A stretch of 38,518 nucleotides of DNA, taken from the NCBI GenBank assembly GCA_963602355.1, contig CAVCIU010000013.1, positions 1 through 38,518 on the forward strand. The letters run 5' to 3'. Position 1 is the stretch's first letter. Every line of letters begins with the position of its first letter. Source of the stretch: UBA791 sp963602355. Its GTDB lineage: Bacteria > Cyanobacteriota > Vampirovibrionia > Gastranaerophilales > Gastranaerophilaceae. The position numbers and the translations under genes were made by a program. Under the pieces are notes generated by a model. That model saw nothing but the letters and a program-made list of their open reading frames with translations, was not told where the DNA came from and ran no database searches. This document shows positions 15,430-25,323 of this stretch, piece by piece.

Positions 15430-17867
15430 TGAAAGTATCATTAACTCTTGTAGCCTTTGATAAAATGTCAAAGGTTATTCGTGATGCTGTAAATAAATCA
15501 AATTCAGAGTTTGATAAACTCCAAAACAAAATACAAATGACAGCACAATCGCTTGATGCACTCGGTCAAAATATGACCAAATTAGGTGCTGGTTTAACTT
15601 TAGCAGGTGGTGGATTAGCATATAAATTAGGAATAACACAAGCAATACCGGAAGCACTTGCATTGGAACATCAACTAAGAGAACTTGGGAACGTAGGACA
15701 GTTATCTGCTGAACAATTAGCAGAAATGGACGAAAGACTAGGTTCTATTTCTCGTTATACAAACCAATTCAGAAGTGAAATTGCAGAAGGTTTAAATGTT
15801 TTGGTTGCATCAGGTATTGAACCTGAAAAAGCCTTAGACTATATGAACGTAATTGGGAGAACTGCTACTGCTGCTCAAGCCGAAATTGTAGATATTTCAA
15901 AAACGGCTTTCTCATTAACGGATAACTTAAAAGTTAACGTAGATGATTTAGGTAAAACAATGGATATGCTTGCACAAGCAGGTAAAGAAGGTCGATTTGA
16001 ATTAAAAGATATGGCTTCTGCATTTCCAAGTTTAACAGCAGGTGCTGCTATGCTTGGAATGAAAGGTGTACCAGCAGTAGCAGAATTAGGTGCAGCACTT
16101 CAAGTTGCAATGAAAGGTGCAGGTACAGCACCAGAGGCAGCAACAAACTTTGAAAGTTTCTTACAAGCAATTACTTCACCTATGGCTGTTAATAGATTCC
16201 AAGAATTATATGGTGTTAATTTACCTGCATTCTTGAAAAGGGTTGCCGCAGAAAATCGTGATCCAATCGAAGAGATGATTGTTCTTGTAAACCAACTTAC
16301 AGGTGGAGATATGTTTAAAGTTTCTGAAATCTTCAGAAATAAAACAGACTTAAACTTTTTGAAACCAATGATGCAAAACTTAGACGAATATCGAAGAATT
16401 AAAGCATCATCTCTTGGTGCAGAAGGGATTATGGATTCTGACTTTAACCATATGATGGAAACAACTAACGAACAATTTAAGCTCTTAAAAATTAATATGA
16501 AAGAGCTTGTGTTCCCTCACTTACACAAACCTATTGAACTTTTGAATAAAGCTCTGACAAGCATAAATAAGAATCCATTACTTCAAAAAGGCTTATTTGG
16601 TGCAATTATTGGAACAATTGGTTTGGGTGTTGTTCTATCTGCTCTTGGTACAACTGCGATTTTAATCGGTAAAATTGTGTCTGGTTATGGCAGATTTTTA
16701 GGTTATGCAAGAGATTTAACTCCTGTATTAATCAAGAACTCTGCAAAACTTCTTGAATTTATTGGACTTAATTCTGCTGCTCACAATTTAACTTTCAAAA
16801 CAAAGATTCTTCAAAGTGGAGATAAATTGGGATTGGCTTCAGCCTTTTCAGTAAAAGGTGGATTGTTGGCAGATATAAAAAGAATAGATAAGAATTTAAG
16901 AGAAAGTCTTTTAAAAACATTTAGAGAATTCCCATCTACTATTTCTAAATCTGCACTTGCACTAAAAGAGTGGACAGTAACTTCAGTTAAATCAATTCCA
17001 GCAAACTTTGTTGCAGGTTTAAACGGTTTGAAGAAAGGCTTTTTAGGAATACCAAATTTAATCAAAACTGCCATTGTTTCTTTTAGAGCATTTTCAGTTA
17101 CTCTTCTTACAACACCTCTTGGTTGGATAGCACTTGCGATTGGTGCTGTGGCATTAGTTATCTATAAATATTGGAAACCAATTACAGGATTTTTTAAAGG
17201 AATGTGGCAAGGATTAAAAGAAGGTTTGCAACCTTTGATGCCATTATTCAAACAAATTGGCAATTCATTATCTCCAATTTTAAAACCTATTAAAGCCATT
17301 ATTGATTGGTTCAAGAAATTAATAAAACCTGTTGAAGATACAGGTGGTGCAGCAGAAAAAATGGGTGTTCGCTTTGGTAAAGCAATAGCAAATATTATTG
17401 TTGGATTTGTAAAACTTGTAGCGAAAGCCTTTGAAGTTGGAAGAAAAATTTCAGATATGCTTGTTGGTGGAATGTTGTCTGGCATTGGAAAAATAAAAGA
17501 CGGCATTGGTAAAATAACTCAAGTAATTAGAGACCACCTACCACATTCACCTGCTAAAACAGGACCTTTAAAAGATTTGCACAAAGTTAAAATCGTTGAA
17601 ACTATTGCAGACACAATAAAACCTTTGCCAATAACCAAAGCTATGAATAAAACTCTTGGAGTTTTTCATAGTGGACTCAAAGGTAATGGTAAAGTTGGAA
17701 GTTCAATCGGTGGTGGTTCAGTTGTGATTAATTACAATCCTACAATCACAATCTCTGGAGGTAATGGTTCAAAAGATGATTTTCTTGCAATGCTCAAAAA
17801 ACACAAAGACGACATATTAACTATGGTTCGTAAGGAAAACGAAAGAAAAATGAGGCTTGCTTATTAA
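15414..17867 (+). CDS. Tail tape measure protein
   Basis: At 817 aa this is the longest protein here, as expected of the length ruler of the tail. The N-terminus is coiled coil (residues 10-60). Then comes the TP901-type core with ALEHQLRELGNVG, a FRSEIAEGLNVLVASG segment and MASAFPSLTAGAAMLGMKG (about 200). Two hydrophobic spans follow: about 393-421 (FGAIIGTIGLGVVLSALG) and about 563-587 (TTPLGWIALAIGAVALVIYK), the latter typical of tape measures and thought to help DNA passage. The C-terminus has a Ser/Gly-rich stretch. An alternative ATG at 15426 would remove only four residues. Confidence 0.95.
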   Translation: MLDTMMKVSLTLVAFDKMSKVIRDAVNKSNSEFDKLQNKIQMTAQSLDALGQNMTKLGAGLTLAGGGLAYKLGITQAIPEALALEHQLRELGNVGQLSAEQLAEMDERLGSISRYTNQFRSEIAEGLNVLVASGIEPEKALDYMNVIGRTATAAQAEIVDISKTAFSLTDNLKVNVDDLGKTMDMLAQAGKEGRFELKDMASAFPSLTAGAAMLGMKGVPAVAELGAALQVAMKGAGTAPEAATNFESFLQAITSPMAVNRFQELYGVNLPAFLKRVAAENRDPIEEMIVLVNQLTGGDMFKVSEIFRNKTDLNFLKPMMQNLDEYRRIKASSLGAEGIMDSDFNHMMETTNEQFKLLKINMKELVFPHLHKPIELLNKALTSINKNPLLQKGLFGAIIGTIGLGVVLSALGTTAILIGKIVSGYGRFLGYARDLTPVLIKNSAKLLEFIGLNSAAHNLTFKTKILQSGDKLGLASAFSVKGGLLADIKRIDKNLRESLLKTFREFPSTISKSALALKEWTVTSVKSIPANFVAGLNGLKKGFLGIPNLIKTAIVSFRAFSVTLLTTPLGWIALAIGAVALVIYKYWKPITGFFKGMWQGLKEGLQPLMPLFKQIGNSLSPILKPIKAIIDWFKKLIKPVEDTGGAAEKMGVRFGKAIANIIVGFVKLVAKAFEVGRKISDMLVGGMLSGIGKIKDGIGKITQVIRDHLPHSPAKTGPLKDLHKVKIVETIADTIKPLPITKAMNKTLGVFHSGLKGNGKVGSSIGGGSVVINYNPTITISGGNGSKDDFLAMLKKHKDDILTMVRKENERKMRLAY

Positions 17868-18286
17868 TGTTCGCCCAGTTAGGAGATATAGAATTTGAAT
17901 TAATAACCTATTTTAGTGGGTTAAATGAATCAAATACATTTAACTATGCTCAACACGAGCGAATAAACAACAAACCAATCTTGCAATATCTAGGACAAGA
18001 TTTGCAAGAACAGGATATAAAACTAAACTTCCACGCAAGTTTTTGCGTTCCGGAAGACGAATTAAAAAAGCTCAAAAATGTTGCTAAAAAAGGTGAGCCT
18101 CTAAAGTTCATAAAAGGAAACGGTGAATATGTCGGAGTTTTTGTTATTACCGAAATCGTTTCAGCAACAGAGCAAACAAGTGACGAGGGAGATATCATCT
18201 ATATTCAAGTCGACCTCAAGTTAAGAGAGTACGCAGGAAAAATCAAAGAAAAGAAGAAAACGCAAAATGGATTAAAGAAAAAATGA
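17867..18286 (+). CDS. Tail protein (P2 gpU-like)
   Basis: This 139-aa protein (MFAQLGDIEFELITYFSGL, then YAQHERINNKPILQYLGQDL) matches the P2 gpU family, a tail completion or tube-initiation protein. The central NFHASFCVPEDELKKLKN and the late VITEIVSATEQTSDEGDIIYIQVDLKLREY strands are typical. The ATG shares its A with the tape measure stop. It overlaps gpX by 4 nt. Confidence 0.92.
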   Translation: MFAQLGDIEFELITYFSGLNESNTFNYAQHERINNKPILQYLGQDLQEQDIKLNFHASFCVPEDELKKLKNVAKKGEPLKFIKGNGEYVGVFVITEIVSATEQTSDEGDIIYIQVDLKLREYAGKIKEKKKTQNGLKKK

Positions 18287-18498
18287 CGGAATATTATTCG
18301 TATATTGCTAAAGACAATGATAGGTGGGATTTGATTGCATACACATTTTATAGCGATGCAACAAAATACGAGCCAATCATAGAAGCAAATCCAAACATAC
18401 CAATTACCCCAATATTAAAGGCAGGAATAAAATTAAAAATTCCTGTGCTTGATGAAACTGAAACTATAAAATTTGAACTTCCTCCTTGGAGAAAATAA
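18283..18498 (+). CDS. Tail protein X (LysM-like)
   Basis: This 71-aa protein is the P2 gpX type. It starts with YYSYIAKDNDRWDLIAYTFY, then KYEPIIEANPNIPITPILKAG, then a short tail. It is a single LysM-like fold found at the baseplate hub of contractile tails. It overlaps gpU by 4 nt and the gpD gene by one base (TAATG). Confidence 0.92.
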   Translation: MTEYYSYIAKDNDRWDLIAYTFYSDATKYEPIIEANPNIPITPILKAGIKLKIPVLDETETIKFELPPWRK

Positions 18499-19466
18499 TG
18501 CTAAAACCCTATTTTAAAATTGAATATAACAATAAAGACATAACAAGAGATGTATCAAACTACGTCACTAATATTGAATATACTGACTTTGAAAGTGGAG
18601 AAAGTGATGAAATAAATATTACTTTCGAAGATTCAGCACAACTTTGGCAAGGTGCTTGGATTCCAACAAAAGGTGATGCATTAAGAGTGTATATCGGATA
18701 TGTTGGAGAAAAACTTTTAAACTGTGGAATCTTTGAAATTGATGAAATTGAATACTCTGCCCCACCAGATTCTATTGTTGTTAAAGGTCTTGCAACAGGC
18801 ATTAAAAAAGCCTTCAGACAAAATAATTCAGTTGCTTATGAAAATAAGACGTTAAAACAAATTGCAAACGAAATAGCGAAAAAACATAATTTAACTCTTG
18901 TTGGTGAAATTGATGACGTTAAAGTTGAACGTATAACTCAAAATCAAGAACGAGATTTACAGTTTTTGCATAGACTTGCTGAACAATATGGATACATCTT
19001 TAAAATTGCTGAAAACAATCTTGTATTTTATAAAACAGAAAAACTTATCAACGCCAATTCAGCAAAAACTTTGTATCGAAAAGACATCACAAGATTAACC
19101 CTAACTGAAAAAACAAGTCAAAACTATAAAGCTGTTACTGTAAGTTATCACAACCCAAAAACAGGGAAAAAGGTTACTGCTACTGCGAAAAATAAAGAGG
19201 GTGTTAAAGGAGATACCTTAAAAATTAATGCAAGATGTGAAAATAAACAACAAGCTTTATTGAGAGCAAAAGCCGCACTTGCAAATGGAAATCACACAAT
19301 AGAAGGCTCAATTGATTTAGTTGGTAATCCATATCTAATCGCAGGTTTAAATACCGAAATTAAAGGCTTTGGTCATTTCTCTGGTAAATATCACATTACT
19401 CAAACAAGACACACAATTGATAGAAGTAATGGTTATAGCACAAGTTTGGAGGTTAAATCGTGCTAA
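18498..19466 (+). CDS. Baseplate hub protein (P2 gpD-like, late control D family)
   Basis: This 322-aa protein forms the central hub of the baseplate above the spike. Family traits include DVSNYVTNIEYTDFESGESDEI near the N-terminus, WIPTKGDALRVYIGY (about 55-70), a linker with LKQIANEIAKKHNLTLVGE (about 115-133), and the YHNPKTGKK loop. The start is set at ATG 18498, which overlaps the gpX stop and has a GGAG-type site upstream. The in-frame TTG four codons earlier lies inside gpX. It overlaps the gpV gene by 7 nt. Confidence 0.92.
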   Translation: MLKPYFKIEYNNKDITRDVSNYVTNIEYTDFESGESDEINITFEDSAQLWQGAWIPTKGDALRVYIGYVGEKLLNCGIFEIDEIEYSAPPDSIVVKGLATGIKKAFRQNNSVAYENKTLKQIANEIAKKHNLTLVGEIDDVKVERITQNQERDLQFLHRLAEQYGYIFKIAENNLVFYKTEKLINANSAKTLYRKDITRLTLTEKTSQNYKAVTVSYHNPKTGKKVTATAKNKEGVKGDTLKINARCENKQQALLRAKAALANGNHTIEGSIDLVGNPYLIAGLNTEIKGFGHFSGKYHITQTRHTIDRSNGYSTSLEVKSC

Positions 19467-19969
19467 AATTTGGAACAGTCACAAATATCAATCCAATAAC
19501 AGCAAAAGCTCGTGTTCAGTTTTCTGATGACGATATAACTTCTTATTGGCTACCAATCTTACAACATAAAACATTAAAGGATAAATTTTATTCAATGTTA
19601 GATGTTGGAGAGCAAGTTGCTTGTCTTATGGATGAAAATTCTGAAGATGGAGTTATTCTTGGATCGATCTATACAGGATTAGATTCTGTTCCCGGAATGT
19701 CTAAAGAACAACATTTAATCAAATTTGAAGATGGAAGTTTTATTGAATACAACAAAGAATCTCAAATGCTTACTATCGTAGTAAAAACATTGAATGTGAT
19801 TGCAGACATTGTTAATACAGGTAAGTTTAAAAATACTGACGGTATTGTTTCTAATTCAGATGTTTCAGATAGAGTTTCAACAATGCAAGCGATGAGAGAT
19901 ATTTACAACTCTCACACTCATGTTGGTAACTTGAGCTTGCCTACATCTGCACCTAATGGGAGTATGTAA
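19460..19969 (+). CDS. Baseplate spike protein (P2 gpV / Mu gp45-like)
   Basis: This 169-aa protein is the membrane-piercing tip of the tail. The N-terminal OB-fold has FGTVTNINPITAKARVQF and the LPILQH and GEQVACLMDENSEDGVILGSIY segments. The C-terminal part is short beta helix. Near the end, SHTHVG is the His-x-His metal-binding motif that caps P2-type spikes with iron. Start ATG at 19460 overlaps gpD, and the stop overlaps gpW (TAATG). Confidence 0.92.
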   Translation: MLKFGTVTNINPITAKARVQFSDDDITSYWLPILQHKTLKDKFYSMLDVGEQVACLMDENSEDGVILGSIYTGLDSVPGMSKEQHLIKFEDGSFIEYNKESQMLTIVVKTLNVIADIVNTGKFKNTDGIVSNSDVSDRVSTMQAMRDIYNSHTHVGNLSLPTSAPNGSM

Positions 19970-20343
19970 TGACAATATTAAATGAAATAACATACGTTGA
20001 TTGGCAATTGAAACTCAATGAAATCGGTTCTGTATCAGAAGGCATTGAGGATATTAACCAGTGCATTGCAATAATTTTATCTACTCAAAAAGGCTCTGTA
20101 CCACATCGACCAACATTCGGTTCAGATATTTTAAAATACGTTGACTATCCAATTAATTCAGCAAAAGCAAATATTATCAGAGAAACTGTTGATGCAATTA
20201 CTTTATGGGAGACAAGAGTAAATGTTGATTCTGTTTCAGTTGAGATAGATGAAACACAATTAAAAATAAAAGTTCAATGGAGTTTAAAAGAAGATTCTTC
20301 AGTATCTTCAACAACGGAGGTAAATTATGACAAAATTGCCTGA
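19969..20343 (+). CDS. Baseplate wedge protein (P2 gpW / T4 gp25-like)
   Basis: This 124-aa protein belongs to the gp25-like baseplate family. VSEGIEDINQCIAIILSTQKGSVPHRPTFGSDILKYVDYPIN (about 20-61) carries the conserved I-x-x-x-L-x-T-x-x-G-x-x-x-x-x-P-x-F-G-x-D pattern. The tail has VSVEIDETQLKIKVQWSL. It starts at ATG overlapping the gpV stop and overlaps gpJ by 17 nt. Confidence 0.93.
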   Translation: MTILNEITYVDWQLKLNEIGSVSEGIEDINQCIAIILSTQKGSVPHRPTFGSDILKYVDYPINSAKANIIRETVDAITLWETRVNVDSVSVEIDETQLKIKVQWSLKEDSSVSSTTEVNYDKIA

Positions 20344-21436
20344 GCCGAATTTTATTGAAAGAGATGCTGACAAAATTACTCAAGAATGGGTTGATTTATA
20401 CGAAAAGAAATCTGGTAAAGTTCTTCAACCTGCTCAAATTGAACGTCTTATGATTGATAGTGGAGCATATCGTGAAAATTTGCTTCGTGTTGAAATTCAG
20501 CAAATTGCAAAAAAGAATCTATTGAGTTATGCCCCAATAGATATTTTGGAACATATTGGAGAACCTCTTGGGGTTTCAAAACTTCTTGCATTCTCATCAA
20601 AAACAACTTTGCGTTTTTCTATTGATGAACCATTGGATTTTGACTTTGTTATTCCAAAAGGAACTGAAGTTGAAACAAAAGATGGATTGTTGGTTTTTGC
20701 TACAAACAAATCAGCAACGATAACAAAAGGTTTGCTTTATGTAGATGTCGAAGCTCTAAGTGAAACTCCAGGATCTATCGGAAATAATTATACAAAAGGT
20801 TCTATTAATAACTTAATCACACCATTGTCATATATTTCAGAAGTTTCAAATATCACAATTTCGCTTGGTGGTGCTGATGATGAAGACGTTGAAAGTTTGA
20901 GAGAAAGAATCAGACAAGCACCAGAAAGTTTTTCAAATGCTGGAAGTAAAGGTGCTTATAGATTCCATACTTTATCTGCACATCAAGATATAACTGACGT
21001 CGCAATTTTATCTTCAGAGCCTGGAATAGTTGAAGTTTATCCATTAACTAAAGATGGAAACCCAACGCAGGAAATATTAGATACTGTTCAAAATTATTTA
21101 AGTGATGATAAAATTAGACCTTTAACTGATAAAGTTGTTGTTAAATCACCGGAAAAAATAGATTTCACTTTATGCGCAACAGTTTGGTTATATAAAGATG
21201 CCGATGTTTCTAGTGCTATGACAACTATAAACACAAAATTAAATGAATACAAAAATCTGCTTGCTGAAAAACTTGGAAAAGATGTTATCGCAACACAAAT
21301 CATTTCAATTTTAAATAGTGTTTATGGTGTCTTTAAAGTTGAATTAAATGTACCATCGGATATAAAAATTCTTGAACATCAATGGGCAGATTTAAAGATT
21401 TTCAATATTGAAGTTGGAGGTTATGCTAATGAGTAA
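20327..21436 (+). CDS. Baseplate protein J (P2 gpJ / Mu gp47-like)
   Basis: This 369-aa wedge protein links the baseplate core with the fibres. It shows ALRF-type strand TLRFSIDEPLDFDFVIPKGTEVETKDG (about 88-114), ALSETPGSIGNNYTKGSINNL (about 143-163) and GADDEDVESLRERIRQAPESFSNAGSKGAYRFHTLSAH (about 183-220). These are the canonical BppJ signatures. ATG follows GGAGG. It overlaps gpI by 8 nt. Confidence 0.95.
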   Translation: MTKLPEPNFIERDADKITQEWVDLYEKKSGKVLQPAQIERLMIDSGAYRENLLRVEIQQIAKKNLLSYAPIDILEHIGEPLGVSKLLAFSSKTTLRFSIDEPLDFDFVIPKGTEVETKDGLLVFATNKSATITKGLLYVDVEALSETPGSIGNNYTKGSINNLITPLSYISEVSNITISLGGADDEDVESLRERIRQAPESFSNAGSKGAYRFHTLSAHQDITDVAILSSEPGIVEVYPLTKDGNPTQEILDTVQNYLSDDKIRPLTDKVVVKSPEKIDFTLCATVWLYKDADVSSAMTTINTKLNEYKNLLAEKLGKDVIATQIISILNSVYGVFKVELNVPSDIKILEHQWADLKIFNIEVGGYANE

Positions 21437-22097
21437 CTTATCTCCAATAAACGATATTAACTTAAAAATATTTGATGAAATTTGCGAAGAACGTTTTAAA
21501 GGCATTGATTTAAATGTTTTATTAGTAAGCATTATCGACAATGTTCCTTCTGATGCATTACCACATCTTGCTGAACAATATCACGTTACAGGGAATGAGG
21601 GTTGGTTGCAATGTCGTAATGATGATGAAAAACGAGATTTGATAAAACGTGCAATTGAGGTTCATAGATATAAAGGAACAAAATATGCGTTAAGAAAAAT
21701 TTTTGATATGTTCGGAATTGAGGGCAAAATCAATGAATGGTTTGAAACAGGAGGAGAACCATTTACCTTTTCAGTAGATTTGGATTTTGTATCAAAAGGA
21801 CTTGATTACGAACTAATCGCAAAACTTGAAGATTTGATTAATGAGTACAAAAACGTACGATCACATCTATTAAGTATGAAGATTTCAATGACTTCTAAAA
21901 TGAAGTGTTATAAGGAAAAACTTGCAACCATAACAGGTGAAACTGTGTCTATCCATCCAAAACCCTGCGATTTGTATTGGGATGAATTCAATTGGAATGA
22001 ACGTAATTGGGGAAAACATTTGCAAGGTAAATCTAAATTGCTTCCGTTGGTATTTGATAAATCAACATTTGATGATTCAACGTGGGCATTTGGCTAG
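21429..22097 (+). CDS. Tail protein I (P2 gpI / Mu gp48-like)
   Basis: This 222-aa wedge or fibre-attachment protein belongs to the P2 I family. It has DALPHLAEQYHVTGNEGWLQCRNDDEKRDLIKRAIEVHRYKGTKYALRKIF (about 44-95), the conserved core where the Y-H-R-x-KGT-x-x-x-x-R pattern is diagnostic. The ATG at 21429 is chosen from several in-frame starts because GGAGG lies 8 nt upstream. An earlier ATG at 21423 is only 2 nt from it. Confidence 0.92.
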   Translation: MSNLSPINDINLKIFDEICEERFKGIDLNVLLVSIIDNVPSDALPHLAEQYHVTGNEGWLQCRNDDEKRDLIKRAIEVHRYKGTKYALRKIFDMFGIEGKINEWFETGGEPFTFSVDLDFVSKGLDYELIAKLEDLINEYKNVRSHLLSMKISMTSKMKCYKEKLATITGETVSIHPKPCDLYWDEFNWNERNWGKHLQGKSKLLPLVFDKSTFDDSTWAFG

Positions 22098-22106
22098 GAG
22101 TTAAAA

Positions 22107-23135
22107 GTGGAATATTATACATTACTCACAAAAACAGGAATTAAAAAGATTGTAGATTCAGAGGTAAACGGCACACCATTGGTGTTATCAACTTTCGCAG
22201 TTGGTGATGGTGGGGATAGTGCCTATGAACCAACTGAAGAACAAACACAATTATTGAATGAAACATATAGGAATAATATTGCAAGAATTTATGCTGATAA
22301 TAACTATTCAAACAGACTTGTAATCGAATGTGCTATCCCATCAAGTTCTGGTGGATATTATATTCGTGAAGTTGGAATCTTTGATTCAGATAGAGATTTA
22401 TTTGCTGTTGCGAATATTCCAGAGAGTTATAAACCAATTGAAGATGAAGGTTCAACAAGAGATTTTTATATCAAAGTAATTGTAGAAATTGAAAACTTAA
22501 ACGATATCAATTTAATTGTTGATTCAAATGTTTCAATTGTGTCTCTTGATTACCTTGAATCAATGCACGACAAAAATCCAAATGCACATTATAGAAAAAT
22601 TGATGCAGATAAAGTTGATGGATATCACGCAGGGAATGATGAAAATCAAGTTGCTGTTTCTAATTCTGAGACTTGCAAAAATTTAAACTCAGATATGGTG
22701 GATGGTTTTCACGCAGGAAACGAAGCAAACAATGTACTTGTTCTTGATGAAGATGGAATTGTCCCAGATAAGAATTTAAAACCTTATGCACCTCAACAAC
22801 ATACACATAATATTGAAGATATTTTGACAAGTGAAGAAATACATGGATTCCATAATATGCATATTGAATCCGGATATAATGAGGGAACAAAAACTTACGT
22901 TTACCCACCAACCGGTTATACAATGGATGATTTGCTTGCATTTTTACCATCAATTAGAACAATCCATTTCTCTGGTGATGTAGATTACAACGATTCACTT
23001 TATTGCTATTGGTCGAAAGATGAAAACAAAATCATTATCACTTGTTATAACACCGAACAACGACACACTCCTGCTGTAAATTGGCTTGCAATTTGGAGAA
23101 AGAATACACCTGCGAAATATAAAGGAGATAAATAA
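22107..23135 (+). CDS. Tail fibre protein (P2 gpH / phage fibre N-terminal domain)
   Basis: This 342-aa protein begins with the tail-collar/fibre N-terminal domain that plugs into gpI: YYTLLTKTGIKKIVDSEVNGTP, then LSTFAVGDGGDSAYEPTEEQTQL and YYIREVGIFDSD (about 89-100). The middle has two copies of a VDG(Y/F)HAGN motif (about 172 and 199), a repeat common in fibres. The C-terminal part is Tyr/Trp-rich and probably the exposed tip. It starts with GTG at 22107 preceded by TAGGAG. A long C-terminal shaft is missing compared with P2 gpH (about 670 aa), and the next gene may supply the receptor-binding portion. Confidence 0.88.
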   Translation: MEYYTLLTKTGIKKIVDSEVNGTPLVLSTFAVGDGGDSAYEPTEEQTQLLNETYRNNIARIYADNNYSNRLVIECAIPSSSGGYYIREVGIFDSDRDLFAVANIPESYKPIEDEGSTRDFYIKVIVEIENLNDINLIVDSNVSIVSLDYLESMHDKNPNAHYRKIDADKVDGYHAGNDENQVAVSNSETCKNLNSDMVDGFHAGNEANNVLVLDEDGIVPDKNLKPYAPQQHTHNIEDILTSEEIHGFHNMHIESGYNEGTKTYVYPPTGYTMDDLLAFLPSIRTIHFSGDVDYNDSLYCYWSKDENKIIITCYNTEQRHTPAVNWLAIWRKNTPAKYKGDK

Positions 23136-23137
23136 TA

Positions 23138-25321
23138 ATGAGTATTATTGAAAGTTTAATACAATTTAAATCTGGTGAAAAAGCGGTTGCATCAGAGGTT
23201 AATAAAAACTTTGAAGATTTAAGAGTATCTAATAACGAACATTCAAGACGTTTAGAAGATATCGATTTAAAGTTTGATAAAACAGGTGGAAAACTAAACG
23301 GTGCATTAGTTTTGAATGATACTGAAACTGTTAATTGTGAAAGTTCTTCTTTGTTTTTAAACTCAAAAACGAACAGCTTTAGAGTTTTAGGTACAACAAA
23401 AATTAGTGAATTTATTGGAATTGAAGAAGGCATTGTTATTCTTTTATTTGAAAATTCAAGAATATTAGAGAATAACAACTCAATCAAATTACAAAACAAT
23501 GTTGATAGAATCACTAAAAATGGCGACTGTGGAATTTATCTAATTGAAAATGGTGTTGCAACTGAATTAAATTATTTCTCTGCTAAGGAAATACACACCA
23601 ATTCATTTATGCCACAAACCATTTTGGATTGTCCTAAAGATGAAAACGGTAGAGCTGATTTTATCAGAAATATTGAGTTTGATAAAAACTATATGCCAAT
23701 AATGGAGGCTAATGAGAACGATGATTGCGTAATAACTTGTAGTTCCATTCATAGTGCAACATACAATCCTTGGTATGCATTTCGTCATCACACAAAAGAT
23801 GCTTATGGTTGGCTGACTTTAAATGGTGTTGCAACTGGTTGGTTAAAGATTGAATTCAGAAAAGAATCTCCAAAATTCAAAGCATTTTGTATTAATGCAA
23901 GAAACTCAACTGATGCAGCAACACATTGTCCTTGCGATTTTATAGTTGAGGGAAGCAATGACGATACGAATTGGACATTGTTAGGTCAGTATGTTGATAA
24001 CCTTAATTGGGTACAAAATGAAAGAAGATATTTCGGACTTTCATATTTTGATAATTTCAAATATTACAAAATAACAATCACCAAAAACTCTGGAACAGGT
24101 GCTTATGTAGGCTTTGGAGCATTGGAATTTTTTGAGGCAAAAAATGACTATATGCCTCTTGTGGCAGAGCTTGATTTTTCAGCCGATAAACCATTGCTTT
24201 TAAATAACAGTCTTGGATTATCTACAAGTGGCAAAGTTAACCAGTTATCTGCTATCAGCTCAAAATATAGTATTGAAAATTTGAACAATAATTCTCTTAA
24301 CTTTATCGCACTAGAACGACAAAACGATAACAGATTTTATCACGTTGTAACAACGGCACAACCTGTTTATACGAATAAATTACAAAAACATTCAGTTAGA
24401 AATTCTATTCCTACAATGATATCTGCTACAACAAGTATTGAGTTTAAATATGGTTATTCAGTATCAGCAAGCAGTTTTTATTCTGGACAGAGTGGAACTT
24501 TTTATCCCTTTTACGCTTTTAATCATAATTGGGCAAATAAATGGTTAGCGTCAGTTGCTGGTGGTAATCAATGGATACAATTCGACTTTCCTAATTATAG
24601 AATAGCAGCACGATTTTCTATCGTTGCATCAGCAGACCAACCGGCAGGCTGTATTAAAAATGGTTTTATTAAAGGCTTTAATGGTGAAGAATGGGTTGTT
24701 TTAAAAGAAATCAAAGACCAAGTCGGTTGGACTGCGAATGAAGTTAGAAATTTTGATGTAGATGTATTTGAAGAATGTATGCAATTCAAACTTGAAATTA
24801 CAGACATCGAAACACCAACATTGAACGCTCAAATAGCACAATTTGAAATGTTTGAATTAGCACATTGTTTTGTTATTCCAGAAAATCGATTTTATAAATT
24901 TGATGTTGAGAAAAACGACTATGAACCAACAGAGATAAACTTTATCGGAAGAATTAAAACTCAACATAATTTTATTACTGATTCAGAATGTTATGCAATT
25001 GAACATAAATACCAAAGTGAAGAAATAGATTTAAAAGCAGCAACAACATTTGCGATTAATCACAATACAGGATTGGATTATAAAAATCTAAAAATATCAG
25101 CTTGGGTTAAAGACAAAATTGATGGATTTGTTATGCCTTGGGAAGTTAATTCAATACTTGATGCAAGCCATGAGTATAACAACAACGGTTTCTATTATGA
25201 TGACTGTTTATTCTATGTCAGAACAGGTACAGGATTAATGCAATTCAAAGATTATAACGGAGTAAATAAAACTCTTAAAGATCGTTGTTCGTTGATTATT
25301 CAACTTGAAAGGAATTTTTAA
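23138..25321 (+). CDS. Tail fibre or receptor-binding protein with two discoidin-like domains
   Basis: This 727-aa protein has an N-terminal coiled-coil and adaptor region (residues 1-90; FKSGEKAVASEVNKNFEDL). It also contains two F5/8 type C (discoidin)-like carbohydrate-binding domains. Copy 1 is at about 205-330 (YNPWYAFRHH, then WLKIEFRK and DFIVEGSNDDTNWTLL). Copy 2 is at about 440-590 (FYPFYAFNHNWANKWLA, WIQFDFPN and FIKGFNGEEWVVL). Such domains bind sugars and suggest adsorption to a surface polysaccharide. It follows gpH by 2 nt. The domain call rests on motif pattern only. Confidence 0.8.
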   Translation: MSIIESLIQFKSGEKAVASEVNKNFEDLRVSNNEHSRRLEDIDLKFDKTGGKLNGALVLNDTETVNCESSSLFLNSKTNSFRVLGTTKISEFIGIEEGIVILLFENSRILENNNSIKLQNNVDRITKNGDCGIYLIENGVATELNYFSAKEIHTNSFMPQTILDCPKDENGRADFIRNIEFDKNYMPIMEANENDDCVITCSSIHSATYNPWYAFRHHTKDAYGWLTLNGVATGWLKIEFRKESPKFKAFCINARNSTDAATHCPCDFIVEGSNDDTNWTLLGQYVDNLNWVQNERRYFGLSYFDNFKYYKITITKNSGTGAYVGFGALEFFEAKNDYMPLVAELDFSADKPLLLNNSLGLSTSGKVNQLSAISSKYSIENLNNNSLNFIALERQNDNRFYHVVTTAQPVYTNKLQKHSVRNSIPTMISATTSIEFKYGYSVSASSFYSGQSGTFYPFYAFNHNWANKWLASVAGGNQWIQFDFPNYRIAARFSIVASADQPAGCIKNGFIKGFNGEEWVVLKEIKDQVGWTANEVRNFDVDVFEECMQFKLEITDIETPTLNAQIAQFEMFELAHCFVIPENRFYKFDVEKNDYEPTEINFIGRIKTQHNFITDSECYAIEHKYQSEEIDLKAATTFAINHNTGLDYKNLKISAWVKDKIDGFVMPWEVNSILDASHEYNNNGFYYDDCLFYVRTGTGLMQFKDYNGVNKTLKDRCSLIIQLERNF

Positions 25322-25323
25322 AT

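Noticed and set aside
23038..23514. 158-aa minus-strand frame opposite the fibre genes
   Set aside because: Antisense shadow with Phe/Ser/Leu-rich composition typical of the reverse of AT-rich coding sequence.
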